From NCBI GenBank assembly GCA_030849065.1, contig JASAON010001660.1, forward strand, positions 62,001 to 126,000: a stretch of 64,000 nt of DNA. Reading direction: 5' to 3'. The stretch's first letter is position 1. Each line of letters opens with the position of its first letter. A program made the translations under genes and the position numbers. Source of the stretch: Jaenimonas drosophilae. Taxonomy: Eukaryota > Euglenozoa > Kinetoplastea > Trypanosomatida > Trypanosomatidae. Shown piece by piece: positions 55,312 to 64,000 of the stretch. The notes beneath the pieces are model-generated. The model had not been told where the DNA came from and searched no databases. It saw only the letters and a list, made by a program, of their open reading frames with translations.

Positions 55312-56958
55312 TCACCACAAGCAGAGCTGTGAGCTCCCCCGGTGTGATGATGGCTCGGGCAGCGCAGGAAGGCCACTGCGACTTCCATCTGCCTGCAACA
55401 CTGCCAGACGATCTCGAAGTCTATCCAGCTCATGGCGGAGCTCCATCTGCTGCCGACGTACATCCGTAAAGGTCTCTGCAGAGTTCGTCAATGCGATTGC
55501 CCCGCCATCGTCGGCAGTGGGCGGCGGTTGTGCGAGCAGGAAGTCCACCACACGGCAAAAGTTCAGCTCCATCATGAAGGTGGTGAAGAAGTGAGCGGCC
55601 TGCCCTTCAAGCTGGCGTCGATGGACCTCTTCGGCCGCCACGAGCCACTCCACCTCCATGGAGAAGGTTAGCCCCGGCTGAGGTGACTGACGGAGGAGGT
55701 GGAGGCCATCAAGAAGCCACGACGGGGGAGCCACTGACCCAGTCGCAGTGCCCCGCTGGAGGTGCGCTGCATGCGTGCTGCTTCCTGCGTCACTCAGGAA
55801 GGTGCGTGAGTTGATGAGTCCATCCGCGCGGAGTGTGGAGGGCGGCTCGGGGAGGTCCACCGCATACCATCGTTCTGGGCTGACGCGATCTGCCGAAACG
55901 TTGGCGCCGCGAGGGATCGTGGAAGGAGTCGTGGCACCGCCCATGATGCGCGCCGGCTCAGCGGGCATGGCCAGACGTACGAGCTGCGCATCCTCATACA
56001 TATCCTCCATCAGCTGCAGGGCCTCTGTCCTTGGACTCAGCAAGGGGGGCGACCGTAAATGTTGGAACACACGCAGCGGGGTTTGCTGGTCATGAGCAGC
56101 CTGCTCCTCTGCGGTGTAGCGTCCAAAACTGCCAAAGTGCTGTCGCAACTGCCGCCCTTCACCAACATGAGGTGTCGTGGTGATGGCGCTGAGATCGACG
56201 CTCGGGGGCAGTGAAGGAGCCTCACAGGACCTCTCTTCTGATGCACCTCCTTTCCTTTGACCCTCTTCATGTACCTTGTCTGGAGATGCAGCGATGGAGG
56301 ATGCTGCGGGTGTTGATGCAATGGAGGTGTAGGATATTCTTGATTCATCATGTTGGGAGATCTCGTCGTCCACTGGAGCCGCAGCCGTTCGTGCCGAGCG
56401 CCATGTGGGGTGCTGTGCCGCATCCCGGAGTAGATCGTTTAGTATCTTGCGCGCCATCACATCGGCAATCTCCTCCTCTACAGGTGCCGGCCGCTCGCTG
56501 GTGGCGCGTGGGGTGCTGCCGCCATTAGACCGCTCATCGCTGAAGTCGCCACTGCGGCGGTAGTCTGGGCTGATCGGGGGTGGGTGGCACCCACGTGGAG
56601 TTGGGTGGCCTTCATCGGTGGTGTTCTCGTCGTCGGAATCGGCGTGTTGCCCACGGAGCTCAAACCGAAGTTCCATCGCATGCAGCATCATCTCCTCCAC
56701 CTGCTGCTGCTCACGGAGTGGGGAGGAGGAATCGGTAGTGGATGCTTTGGTTGGCTCTGGTGGCACTTGATTCGATGAAAACTGCACACGCCGTTGTGCA
56801 GCGTCTTCTCGATCCTTCCCCTGATATCTGCTTGTAGGGGTGGCTTGATGGCGATCTCGCCCATGTGCGGTGCTGTGGGTTGGCCTACTTGGGCAGCCGT
56901 TCACTTCTCCATCGTCGGAGATGCTGCTATTCGAGCTTGGAGCTCCAATCGCGATCAT
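55312..56958 (-). CDS. Hypothetical protein, 548 aa, mostly disordered
   Basis: I do not recognise it. The first 230 residues are polar and low complexity, with one helical motif EEMMLHAMELRFELRGQ. A second helical motif EEEIADVMARKILNDLLRDA follows near 165. The C-terminal third appears folded: SWLLDGLHLLRQSPQPGLTF, EVEWLVAAEEVHRRQLEGQA, AHFFTTFMMELNFCRVVDFL, and a short coiled coil (ELRHELDRLRDRLAVLQADG). No catalytic motif is visible. The ATG at 56958 follows the GTG that opens the longer frame. Confidence 0.75.
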   Translation of the reverse strand: MIAIGAPSSNSSISDDGEVNGCPSRPTHSTAHGRDRHQATPTSRYQGKDREDAAQRRVQFSSNQVPPEPTKASTTDSSSPLREQQQVEEMMLHAMELRFELRGQHADSDDENTTDEGHPTPRGCHPPPISPDYRRSGDFSDERSNGGSTPRATSERPAPVEEEIADVMARKILNDLLRDAAQHPTWRSARTAAAPVDDEISQHDESRISYTSIASTPAASSIAASPDKVHEEGQRKGGASEERSCEAPSLPPSVDLSAITTTPHVGEGRQLRQHFGSFGRYTAEEQAAHDQQTPLRVFQHLRSPPLLSPRTEALQLMEDMYEDAQLVRLAMPAEPARIMGGATTPSTIPRGANVSADRVSPERWYAVDLPEPPSTLRADGLINSRTFLSDAGSSTHAAHLQRGTATGSVAPPSWLLDGLHLLRQSPQPGLTFSMEVEWLVAAEEVHRRQLEGQAAHFFTTFMMELNFCRVVDFLLAQPPPTADDGGAIALTNSAETFTDVRRQQMELRHELDRLRDRLAVLQADGSRSGLPALPEPSSHRGSSQLCLW

Positions 56959-57216
56959 GGCCACGGCACACAGTACTTATGTGGGAAGTCGCGTGGAGTT
57001 GTCGGTGGAGACTAATCCACCACCACCTCCCGCCGCTATCTACCAAACAATGAAGAGTGAAGATGGGAGATAGAGAGAGAAACAAGACTAGAGGTTCACT
57101 TAATCACAGCAAAAAAAAGAAAACCAGTCACAGAGTGAAAAACTGCTTCTTCGTGTGGGTATTATGCTTCTGACTTCTCGCCACACACGCACAGATGCAC
57201 TGTGTGTAGAGCCAGC

Positions 57217-58098
57217 CTACCACCGCTCCACAGCATCGCGATTAACCGGTCGATGCCATGCCTCTCCCTTCTCCTGCAGGTGGCAGAGCTTCTTCTCGCG
57301 GCCCGCCACCATCGAGCGCGTCCATAGCTGTTGTGCCACATTGACGTTATCGAGGTAGGCCATCCAGTTCTTGCGCTGAAGACGTGCCTCATCCATGGGG
57401 GTGTAGGGAGCCAACAACTCAAACGGCTCCGTGCGCTTCTTCGCTCCTGGTGCTCCACGCACACGCTGCTCGAGCTGATGCTTCGATAGGTACTCCTTAC
57501 CACGCAGCGTACGGCTCCACGCACTACCTTGTGGGCTACTCAGCCAGCGCTGCTCCCACGCCAGGCGCCTGCGGAACTCATCCTGCGGTTGGTGGGCCTT
57601 GCTTGCTGGGATGGTACGATGAACGAGGGCCTCCCCATCGGGTCCTGTCTTGAGGGTGCCGCCCATCGTCTCAACGCTCGATTCCGCCACGGTGTAGAAC
57701 TCAGGATTATCACGAATGCCCATGATGATGGGTTTTAGGTCCATGAGGAACTGCCGATACACCTGCTGCTCTGCAGCCTGCATCACCTCTTTCCCCTTGG
57801 CACATGCCTGGGCATAGGCATCGAGCATCAGCTGCTTCTGTCGTAGGGGCGAGAGCTCCGCCACATCGGGATGCACGCGCACCTTCTTCATGAATCCAGC
57901 AGGCGTCGTTGCCACCTCCACCTTACCTCCCCAGGCAGAGCCCACAACCTCCATCTGATCCAGACGAATCTGATACTCGTACTTGTTGTTGTAAACGTAG
58001 GCGAGAATACGGTGGAACTGGCGCTCAGGCATCAATCGACGGTGGTGAGCCCACAAGGCACCACGTACACGCTCGGTGATGCGGCGATAGACCTCCAT
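57217..58098 (-). CDS. YbaB/EbfC-domain protein, probably mitochondrial
   Basis: The 293-residue protein contains a YbaB-type domain at about 43-120: the segment EVVGSAWGGKVEVATTPAGF, then MKKVRVHPDVAELSPLRQKQ and LMLDAYAQACAKGKEVMQAA, follows bacterial YbaB (V-x-G-x-A-G-G-x-V-x-V ... V-x-I-D-P ... LxDLVxAAxNxAxxKxxE). Bacterial YbaB is a small dimeric nucleoid-associated DNA-binding protein of about 105 residues; here it is extended by about 170 C-terminal residues rich in Arg, Trp and Gln. The N-terminus is basic. An endosymbiont-derived mitochondrial role, for example in kinetoplast DNA or mitochondrial ribosomes, is inferred. The ATG at 58098 is the first in the frame. Confidence 0.75.
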   Translation of the reverse strand: MEVYRRITERVRGALWAHHRRLMPERQFHRILAYVYNNKYEYQIRLDQMEVVGSAWGGKVEVATTPAGFMKKVRVHPDVAELSPLRQKQLMLDAYAQACAKGKEVMQAAEQQVYRQFLMDLKPIIMGIRDNPEFYTVAESSVETMGGTLKTGPDGEALVHRTIPASKAHQPQDEFRRRLAWEQRWLSSPQGSAWSRTLRGKEYLSKHQLEQRVRGAPGAKKRTEPFELLAPYTPMDEARLQRKNWMAYLDNVNVAQQLWTRSMVAGREKKLCHLQEKGEAWHRPVNRDAVERW

Positions 58099-58320
58099 CT
58101 TCTACCCCGGAACCCTACCAAATTCTAACCACTACAATTGAAGCCCAAGAAAAAACAAAACGAAAGAGGATGCATCGTTCGTGGTGAACCGAGAGAAGAG
58201 AAATGGATGCCTTCCTTTGTAGCCAAGACACCTCAACCGTGAAGACAGCATCAGCATGAAGTTTTGGGTGATGTGTGTGAAGAGTTACTAGCATGGTATG
58301 TTTCATGGAGCAGAGGTTCA

Positions 58321-61059
58321 TTACTTTCGCGGTCGTGGCGGAGAGGATCGTTTTGTGGCGGGGGAGGCAGTCTTGGGGCTACCACGCCCAAGCACACGCG
58401 GGGTTGGCCAGTACGTCTCGCCTTCGCCATATCGCTTCCACAGCCCCGCCGGCATGGAGCGGTAGTTGATCTTGGCGGTGGCGTTGAGATGCATCTGCTC
58501 ACGTGAGCGTAGTGTGGGTGCCTGACGTGTTTCATTCATGAACTTCGCCGTCGTCACCTCCCCTTCAAACTTCTCAAAAGACCCAATGATGCCACCGGCG
58601 TGGCGTGCGTAGGCCGCCTTGTCCTTCGCGCGCATCTTGCGCATCGACGACTGCTGGCGAGACTCCTCCACCTTTGCCGCCAGAGAGCCAACCGCCGTCC
58701 ATGGAGCCGTGCTGGATTCCCGTTGGAGTAGCTCCTTCAGCTGCTTCGCCTTCCACGCGGCTTGACGAGACTCTAGCGGAGTATCGAGAGAGACCAACGA
58801 CGGGCCACGGCGTTTTCCCGCCACATAGGCTGCCATGCGCCCATCATGATCCTCCACCACCAGTCGCGGTTGATCGCGTCGTCCACGACGGCGTCGATGC
58901 TGCCGCGACGTTTCCAGTTTTTGTTCTCCAAAGGCATTCACCGACTGAAGAAAGGTGCTCACTACACCAGTGCGGGGTGTAGGATTGGTGGAGGCAGCTG
59001 TTTGGTTCAGATGCTCCAGGCCCAAGACAGAACTCCGCTTCGCACGTGCTGCGTTGGGTGGTTGAGCGTCTGGCGGAGACTCCAGCGTGCAGTCATCACC
59101 AGCGGCTGAATTGGGCTGTTGTTTCTGTAGTGGGGTTGAGGATGAGCCCTCCATATCCACCTGGACGCGTTGCTTCTGTGGGCCATCCAATCCACTGTTG
59201 GCTCGGAAGGCGCGGCCTCCATCCTCGCGGTACGACGAAAAGACGTCGTCGTGTGGATGATCGGTACGCCAGGAAAGAAAACGCTCTCGCTGTTGGCGTC
59301 GAAGTTGCGCCGGTGTGGCACCTTCCCCAGCATCAAGACCGCACTCCCCTTCAACGACTGCCCTGGCGCTTTCATCAAGGAATAGCTCCACTGATGATCC
59401 TGGTATCTGGGTTGAGGCCAGGGCAGATTGCTCCGCATGCTTCCCGGCACTGATTTGCGCCGGGGTGGAGGGAAGCTGGAATTGAGAGCGGGCCTGGTTC
59501 CGCTCTACCAAGCGTACCTCCTCCAGCCGAGCTGCCTCAGCCAAAAGTGCCTGTTGCATATCTGTCTGTTGACGTCGCTGGAGAATATCGCGCAGAACAT
59601 CTCCAGGAACAAAGCCCGAGGTTTCTGCGATGAGGCCGCGGAGGAGCTCGATGTTGCTCCCATCCTGAGCCGAGGTCGGAATGATGTAGGGGAAGACACG
59701 ACGAAAGCGGCGGCGGTGCTTCGTAATGAGTGAGTACACCTGCCGCATCACCGAGCACACACGAGAGTGTGGCACCGAATCGCACTTGGTGAGTACAATG
59801 TAGAAAACACCTTGAATGTTTTCAAGCCACTTGAAGTACTTCACATCGCTCTTGGTCAATCCTCGTTCGCAATCCATACAAAAGAGCACCGTATTCACGG
59901 ACCGGCGCACACCAAAGTAGGAGTCTGTCAGCTCAATCGCCGAGTCTCTCCACGCATCACTCATCCCTTCAATACCAAAACCTGGAACATCCACAAAGGT
60001 GAGCTGCTTACGACCCCCATCCGGCAGCTTCACCAGTTGATTGGGACGCTCGCGGGCGTGAAAATCACGCAGTTCTTCCGCACTCACGCTCTGGTAAAAA
60101 TTGAGGCGTCGGGTGGTATTCGGGCTGCTGCTTGTCTTGGCTACTGACTGACCCAGCAGTGCATTCAGCAGGCTGGATTTACCAGCACAGGCCTTCCCCA
60201 CAAAGACAATCTCCTGATACATCTCATTGATCTCGAAGAAGTAGTTGTGATCCCGAAACACATTGTCATGCAGCTTGGCTTTCTTGTACGAGTATCGTTG
60301 GTTCGTCTGGGGAGTTCCCCCAACTTCGATGTAATTGTGGCCTTCCTCCGAAGGTGGCATCTGGTTATCCCCAACCCGTGTGCCAACTTGGCTCACTAAA
60401 CGAAAGGTGGGCTGCAGCATCAACTCATTGCCAAGCTCTCGTGCCTCGGCCGTGATCTCGCCAAATGAAAGCGGTGGTGGGGGAACCAACTTGCCCTTGT
60501 AGGTGTAGTGAGATGGCTGCGGGTGGGTAAGGTCGTAGAGCACACGACGGCGCCGGCGTACTTCTGCCTCCCGCTGCTCCTTGAAGGCGTCTGTGACTAA
60601 ATCAATCACATCCTGGCCTACCCCACGAGCGGACGGCGCCACTTCAACCGTTAAGTTGGCAGAGTTCGTGCTGGACTCATCCTTCTCACTTGCCTTGTGT
60701 GACTTGCCAAGTGTTTCCGGTCGTAGTTCGTGAAGTGCTGTGAATAGGCTGGCGGGTGTGTCCAGTACGATATCATCGTCAGCATCAGGAATGCAGGCAA
60801 GTGAATCGCTGTGACGGACGGGGTCTTCTTCCATGAGCTGCACAGCGGGATGTGTGGGTTTGGATGATGGACGGCGAGGAGCCCGTTGAGGAACCGGGGA
60901 CTTCCATGGATCCCAGTGGCGCACCGCCGCCGAGGAGTCGGGCACGTTAGAGGTCTCGTACATGCGCCGCATGCCCGTTCGAGTTGCCCCGGCACCTATC
61001 GTGGCAAAAGAGCTCAAACACGACGAGCATGAGCCCAATCGGCAGCAACGTCTCCACAT
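58321..61059 (-). CDS. EngB/YihA-like GTPase with long extensions, probably mitochondrial
   Basis: Bacterial EngB (YihA) helps assemble the large ribosomal subunit. Here an EngB-like GTPase domain lies at about 283-480 of a 912-residue protein: G1 VGKACAGKSSLLNALLG, G2-region NTTRRLNFYQ, G3 FVDVPGFG, G4 VLTKCDS and G5 TSAQDGSN. The N-terminus MWRRCCRLGSCSSCLSSFAT, with Arg and Ser and no acidic residues for 34 positions, looks like a mitochondrial presequence. The 430-residue C-terminal part is basic and low complexity, with RRRRGRRDQPR and an ending RSSPPRPRK, suited to contacting rRNA. A role in mitoribosome large-subunit assembly is inferred. The switch between the domain and the start ATG at 61059 is intact, no frameshift. 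Confidence 0.85.
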   Translation of the reverse strand: MWRRCCRLGSCSSCLSSFATIGAGATRTGMRRMYETSNVPDSSAAVRHWDPWKSPVPQRAPRRPSSKPTHPAVQLMEEDPVRHSDSLACIPDADDDIVLDTPASLFTALHELRPETLGKSHKASEKDESSTNSANLTVEVAPSARGVGQDVIDLVTDAFKEQREAEVRRRRRVLYDLTHPQPSHYTYKGKLVPPPPLSFGEITAEARELGNELMLQPTFRLVSQVGTRVGDNQMPPSEEGHNYIEVGGTPQTNQRYSYKKAKLHDNVFRDHNYFFEINEMYQEIVFVGKACAGKSSLLNALLGQSVAKTSSSPNTTRRLNFYQSVSAEELRDFHARERPNQLVKLPDGGRKQLTFVDVPGFGIEGMSDAWRDSAIELTDSYFGVRRSVNTVLFCMDCERGLTKSDVKYFKWLENIQGVFYIVLTKCDSVPHSRVCSVMRQVYSLITKHRRRFRRVFPYIIPTSAQDGSNIELLRGLIAETSGFVPGDVLRDILQRRQQTDMQQALLAEAARLEEVRLVERNQARSQFQLPSTPAQISAGKHAEQSALASTQIPGSSVELFLDESARAVVEGECGLDAGEGATPAQLRRQQRERFLSWRTDHPHDDVFSSYREDGGRAFRANSGLDGPQKQRVQVDMEGSSSTPLQKQQPNSAAGDDCTLESPPDAQPPNAARAKRSSVLGLEHLNQTAASTNPTPRTGVVSTFLQSVNAFGEQKLETSRQHRRRRGRRDQPRLVVEDHDGRMAAYVAGKRRGPSLVSLDTPLESRQAAWKAKQLKELLQRESSTAPWTAVGSLAAKVEESRQQSSMRKMRAKDKAAYARHAGGIIGSFEKFEGEVTTAKFMNETRQAPTLRSREQMHLNATAKINYRSMPAGLWKRYGEGETYWPTPRVLGRGSPKTASPATKRSSPPRPRK

Positions 61060-62568
61060 ATACGTACAGAATCGAATCAGTAGGAATGTTTATTGTTAGC
61101 AACTACTGTTGTGGGGTCCTACCTACACCGTTTCTACCCTACTCCAAGAAAACGAAGGAAAAGAAGATGAATCTGTGGTTCCAGTGGCGTTTCTCACCAC
61201 TCACTTCTCAGAGAAAGTCGCTGCCAACAGCTGGCTAATGCAGCGCTACGCAATTTCAATGTTGGCGAACAGAAGGACAAAAGACTCTCCGTACTCTCTC
61301 GACTCCTTCTACCTCCCTTCCCACCTTCCTGCACGATCGCAGCTCTCGTGGTACGAGTAAGAAGGTTTGGTTACGCTAGTGGCTATCAATATCAGACGGG
61401 GGGAGGGTTCAAGGGGTGCGCGGTGATCCACTCTTTGTTTCGTGGACGAGCCACCACAGGTACAGGTACTTATGGATACCCCTTCGAAGTTGAAGTGGCA
61501 CGATAAGCTAGTTTATCATCAAAATAGCGATCCTTCTTTTCCTTCGTTGTTTCCCTTTTTGCATCTTTTTTTGTTTTTTTTTTGGTTTGTCGCGTTTCAG
61601 CCATGTCGGAAATCCAGAGCTGTTGAGTTCCGTAGTAGGGAAGCGGACAGGCATAACGCGAACGGAGTTGTACGGCAACTGCCGCACTCAGCCACTTTGC
61701 TCACGTGTTGTGTGCCGCTCCCGTACTTCATCGCACCAACTCTGGCCGACCTAGTCAAGCATCACTATGGTTGGGTGCAGCAACGTCTCACTGATCATCC
61801 TCACGCCCCACTGCACAAACAGAAGGGCAAATCTGAACGTTGTGCGAAGCTGCCGCAACCCAACTCTAGTAGTTGCTTGGGCTCATGTTCTACGTGGATT
61901 CCACTGGAAGCGTAAGACAGTTGCAAAACATGGTCATTGCGTCATTGACTCCCTCCTTGCAGCCGTGCTACACTCATGCCTCGAGTAGGCAGAATGAAAG
62001 ACGGGTTCTGCTGGAAGTGGTGCCAACATGATCCTTGTTACAGCTCTTTCTGCTCCAGGTGGTGAATGTACGCTTTGTCCCTCCCCCCGTCCTCCGCTCA
62101 CCGCCCCACCTCCTGGATCCCTCGCACACACGCACACATCGTGGATGGAGAGAGGCTGACGAATGAGGACGATGAACGGATATATAATGTTGGTTTGAAA
62201 GGGAAAAACGATCTGTAAACTAGAGGATCATTGAAAATAACAAAAGATAGGTGAGTGGGTGGAGATGGTCTTCCATCGTCACCCCGCCTTCATCTCATTC
62301 ACCGCGTTCAGCAATCCAACACCCCTCATCTCGTCGGCTACGGAGGCAGCCCACGGCAGGCCAACCCCACAGCGGAGGTCAGGCGAAACAGTTGGCATGG
62401 GCCCTTGTGGGGGTGAGGAGGTGATCTGCACAAAGTGGCAACATGGAGGATGAAGGCCGCAGGCCGAGGGACAAGACCTCCACTGGTATCCATCACGGAC
62501 GACGGCATCCGATGTTGTGTGTGTGTGTGTGTGGTTGGGCAGCTGTACCAGTCTCAACGGCGATCAAT
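61060..62568. other. Long spacer, 1.5 kb, with a plus-strand splice-like signal
   Basis: No minus-strand gene is visible. On the plus strand a long pyrimidine tract (61529-61588, including a ten-base T run) leads to GCGTTTCAG at about 61600 and then ATG, mimicking an acceptor against the cluster direction. The frame after it is short, and the longer overlapping plus frames (61442-61915, 61767-61988) resemble nothing I know. They could be remnants of an insertion. A TG microsatellite lies at 62515-62533. Confidence 0.45.
62515..62533. repeat. TG microsatellite
   Basis: About nine TG units just downstream of the last gene's stop codon, similar in type and position to the run after the PAR42 stop. 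Confidence 0.8.
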
Positions 62569-63624
62569 TTAGACAGTTTCGTACTCGCGGTTCTTGGCAC
62601 GCACGTAGTGGATCACGCCATTGATGTCCGTCTTGAGGGCCATGAGCTCCTGGTTCTCCTCAACGAACTTCTCCTTCATCTCGCGGGCATCGCGGCCATC
62701 CTCCTCAGCCTGCTGCAGCTGCTGCTCCAACTGCTGGTGACGCGTCTCGCTGATGCGCTTCATCTCCTCTAACCGCCTCTCAAGAACCACGCACTGCGCC
62801 TCCACCTCCTCCACCTCGGAGCGGCGGGCCTCGAGCTCGCCGTTGGTACGGGTCTCGGCGTTGTTGATGCGGCGCTGGCGGCTTTCCTCCTTCATCTGGG
62901 TTGAAACCAAGGGACGGTCGCGCTGGTTGGTGCCACGGTGGCTGTGGAAATGGCCCTCACGCTCTACCTGCTTCACCAAGTTACGAGATGAGGCGATACC
63001 CTCCATCTCTTCATCAAACTTCTTCTTGAAGTCGTGCTTCTTCTTCTCGCGAGCATCGGTGTTGTCATTAATGTGCTTCTCCTGCTTCGCCAGAATAGAA
63101 GCGGCCTTGGTGCGGATGCTGGAGAAGGTCTTCTCGGCAGCCTTGGCGCGGCCGGGGAGGTCGTCCACCTTGATGTCGGAGAGGTCCATCTTGTCGGGGT
63201 TGTTCAACGCCACCTCCTCAGCCCAGAGGTGCGCAAGGTTGGAGCGGGACGCCTCCTCCTCCACCTTCGCAACGCGCTCCTCCGCCTCGGGAAGCTTCTT
63301 CTTGTCCACGGAGTTAAGGGCGGCGAGGTGGTCACGAAGGCGGTCCTCGTCCTCCTGCACGACGGCAAGCTCCTTTCGCTGGGCAACCGTCTCGCTCTGG
63401 AGCTGAAGACGGAGCTCAATGCCAGCATCCTCCAAGCTCTCTATCTCCTTGCGGATACGGGCAAGCTCCTCTTCGGGAGTTTCGTCGAAGTGCTCCTCCT
63501 CATGGTGCTCCTGCTCCTCCTCATGGTGGGAGTGCTCCTGCTCGTGGTGAGACTGCTCCTCCTCGTGATGGGAGTGTTCCTCCTCGTGGTGGGAGTGCTC
63601 TTCGTGGATATCGTTCGAGGACAT
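62569..63624 (-). CDS. His/Glu-rich repeat and coiled-coil protein, 351 aa
   Basis: I do not recognise a family. From the ATG at 63624 the protein opens MSSNDIHEEHSHHEEEHSHH and continues with four to five heptad-length repeats of HSHHEEE type up to about residue 45, encoded by a 21-bp DNA repeat. The rest is nearly all charged helix, with coiled coils at about 52-105, 165-220 and 255-335, and ends NGVIHYVRAKNREYETV. The composition fits a flagellar or cytoskeletal rod protein, and the His-rich head could bind metal ions; both are inference. The frame continues 64 codons upstream through spacer, but a clear acceptor at 63677-63678 sets the start. Confidence 0.85.
   Translation of the reverse strand: MSSNDIHEEHSHHEEEHSHHEEEQSHHEQEHSHHEEEQEHHEEEHFDETPEEELARIRKEIESLEDAGIELRLQLQSETVAQRKELAVVQEDEDRLRDHLAALNSVDKKKLPEAEERVAKVEEEASRSNLAHLWAEEVALNNPDKMDLSDIKVDDLPGRAKAAEKTFSSIRTKAASILAKQEKHINDNTDAREKKKHDFKKKFDEEMEGIASSRNLVKQVEREGHFHSHRGTNQRDRPLVSTQMKEESRQRRINNAETRTNGELEARRSEVEEVEAQCVVLERRLEEMKRISETRHQQLEQQLQQAEEDGRDAREMKEKFVEENQELMALKTDINGVIHYVRAKNREYETV
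63480..63606 (-). repeat. 21-bp coding repeat (His/Glu heptads)
   Basis: The word gtggtgggagtgctc and variants recur every 21 bp on the plus strand, coding for seven-residue units such as HSHHEEE. Confidence 0.8.
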
Positions 63625-63676
63625 AGTAAGAGTTCTGGGAGAAAATTTCAAGTATGGGTTTGAATCGCTAGCGAGA

Positions 63677-63705
63677 CTACAAGTCACAAAATGAAAAAAA
63701 AAAGG
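63677..63705 (-). promoter_or_regulatory. Candidate trans-splice acceptor of the His/Glu-rich gene
   Basis: The minus strand reads a ten-base T run, then CATTTTGTGACTTGTAG, with AG at 63678-63677. The next ATG is the start at 63624. It is among the clearest acceptors in the window. Confidence 0.6.
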
Positions 63706-64000
63706 CACCATAATGAATACATGGAGGGGGGTACACTTCACTGTTAGAGAGGAGAGGATACACATGTGGTCCACACAATCCGTGATGCGTGTAACACCTA
63801 GTTGGAATGGTATCACAACAAACCGATATTCTCGCTTTTGTCATTTTTTTTGCGGTATAAAACCTCCATTGCCGACAAACAACAAGCCGGCCTACGGGCA
63901 GAGATGCTGTATGAACCACCGCGTGCATGGGAGTAGAATAAAGAACCCACACCAGATGATGTGAGTTCCCCTCATAGCCCACAGCACGTCCAACGAACTG
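63706..64000. other. Right-hand end of the window
   Basis: This is upstream spacer of the last gene. No coding frame enters from the right edge on the minus strand that I can support. Confidence 0.4.

Noticed and set aside
1..64000. CRISPR arrays, insertion sequences, phage or bacterial operons
   Set aside because: No spaced direct repeats, transposase motifs or Shine-Dalgarno-type gene packing are visible; gene content and layout are eukaryotic.

Overview
The window looks like part of a nuclear directional (polycistronic) gene cluster from a kinetoplastid protist. All 32 protein genes I can support lie on the minus strand, head to tail, without visible introns, separated mostly by 0.2-0.7 kb. 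Upstream of many start codons the minus strand carries a pyrimidine tract followed by AG, the signal for spliced-leader trans-splicing, and the first ATG after that AG is usually the best start. Several proteins have kinetoplastid-type architecture: an FHA-parvulin fusion (PAR42 type), a GST-like plus EMAPII protein (MCP2 type), and PPR, SAP, YbaB and EngB-like proteins with mitochondrial-looking N-termini. The balanced base composition, long low-complexity stretches and moderately divergent proteins suggest a free-living bodonid such as Bodo saltans rather than Leishmania or Trypanosoma. The species cannot be fixed from sequence reading alone.

Reading from low to high coordinates (transcription runs the other way): a partial beta-propeller-like protein (1-799); DNA primase small subunit; a cyclic-nucleotide-binding-domain protein; a 1277-residue repeat protein; ribosomal protein S15 copy A; a 1212-residue coiled-coil protein; NatC acetyltransferase NAA30; S15 copy B; MCP2-like; a mitochondrial-type dynamin/EHD-like GTPase; a GSK3-like kinase; IWS1; a 2.9-kb gene-poor A-rich stretch; a RecA/RAD51-fold protein with a broken Walker A; a TBC Rab-GAP; PAR42; a PPR protein; a kinesin; proteasome ATPase RPT1; RER1; a membrane-anchored PWWP-TrmO fusion; NAT9; a RAD6-like E2; proteasome ATPase RPT5; a 1082-residue unknown; a SAP-domain protein; prefoldin 5; a 113-residue unknown; a type I membrane protein; a 548-residue unknown; a YbaB-domain protein; an EngB-like GTPase; and a His/Glu-rich coiled-coil protein.

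As expected for kinetoplastids, neighbours are not operons by function, although three ubiquitin-proteasome genes (RPT1, RAD6-like, RPT5) fall within 8 kb. The most striking items are: the two S15 genes, identical over 522 bp including their splice signal and in direct orientation 6.3 kb apart; the TM-PWWP-TrmO architecture; the RAD51-like protein lacking the P-loop lysine; a eukaryotic YbaB-domain protein; two nearly perfect tandem repeat arrays in the 1277-residue gene; and two long spacers (25355-28274 and 61060-62568) with unexplained structure, including plus-strand signals that oppose the cluster. I found no tRNA, rRNA, CRISPR array or recognisable transposon.
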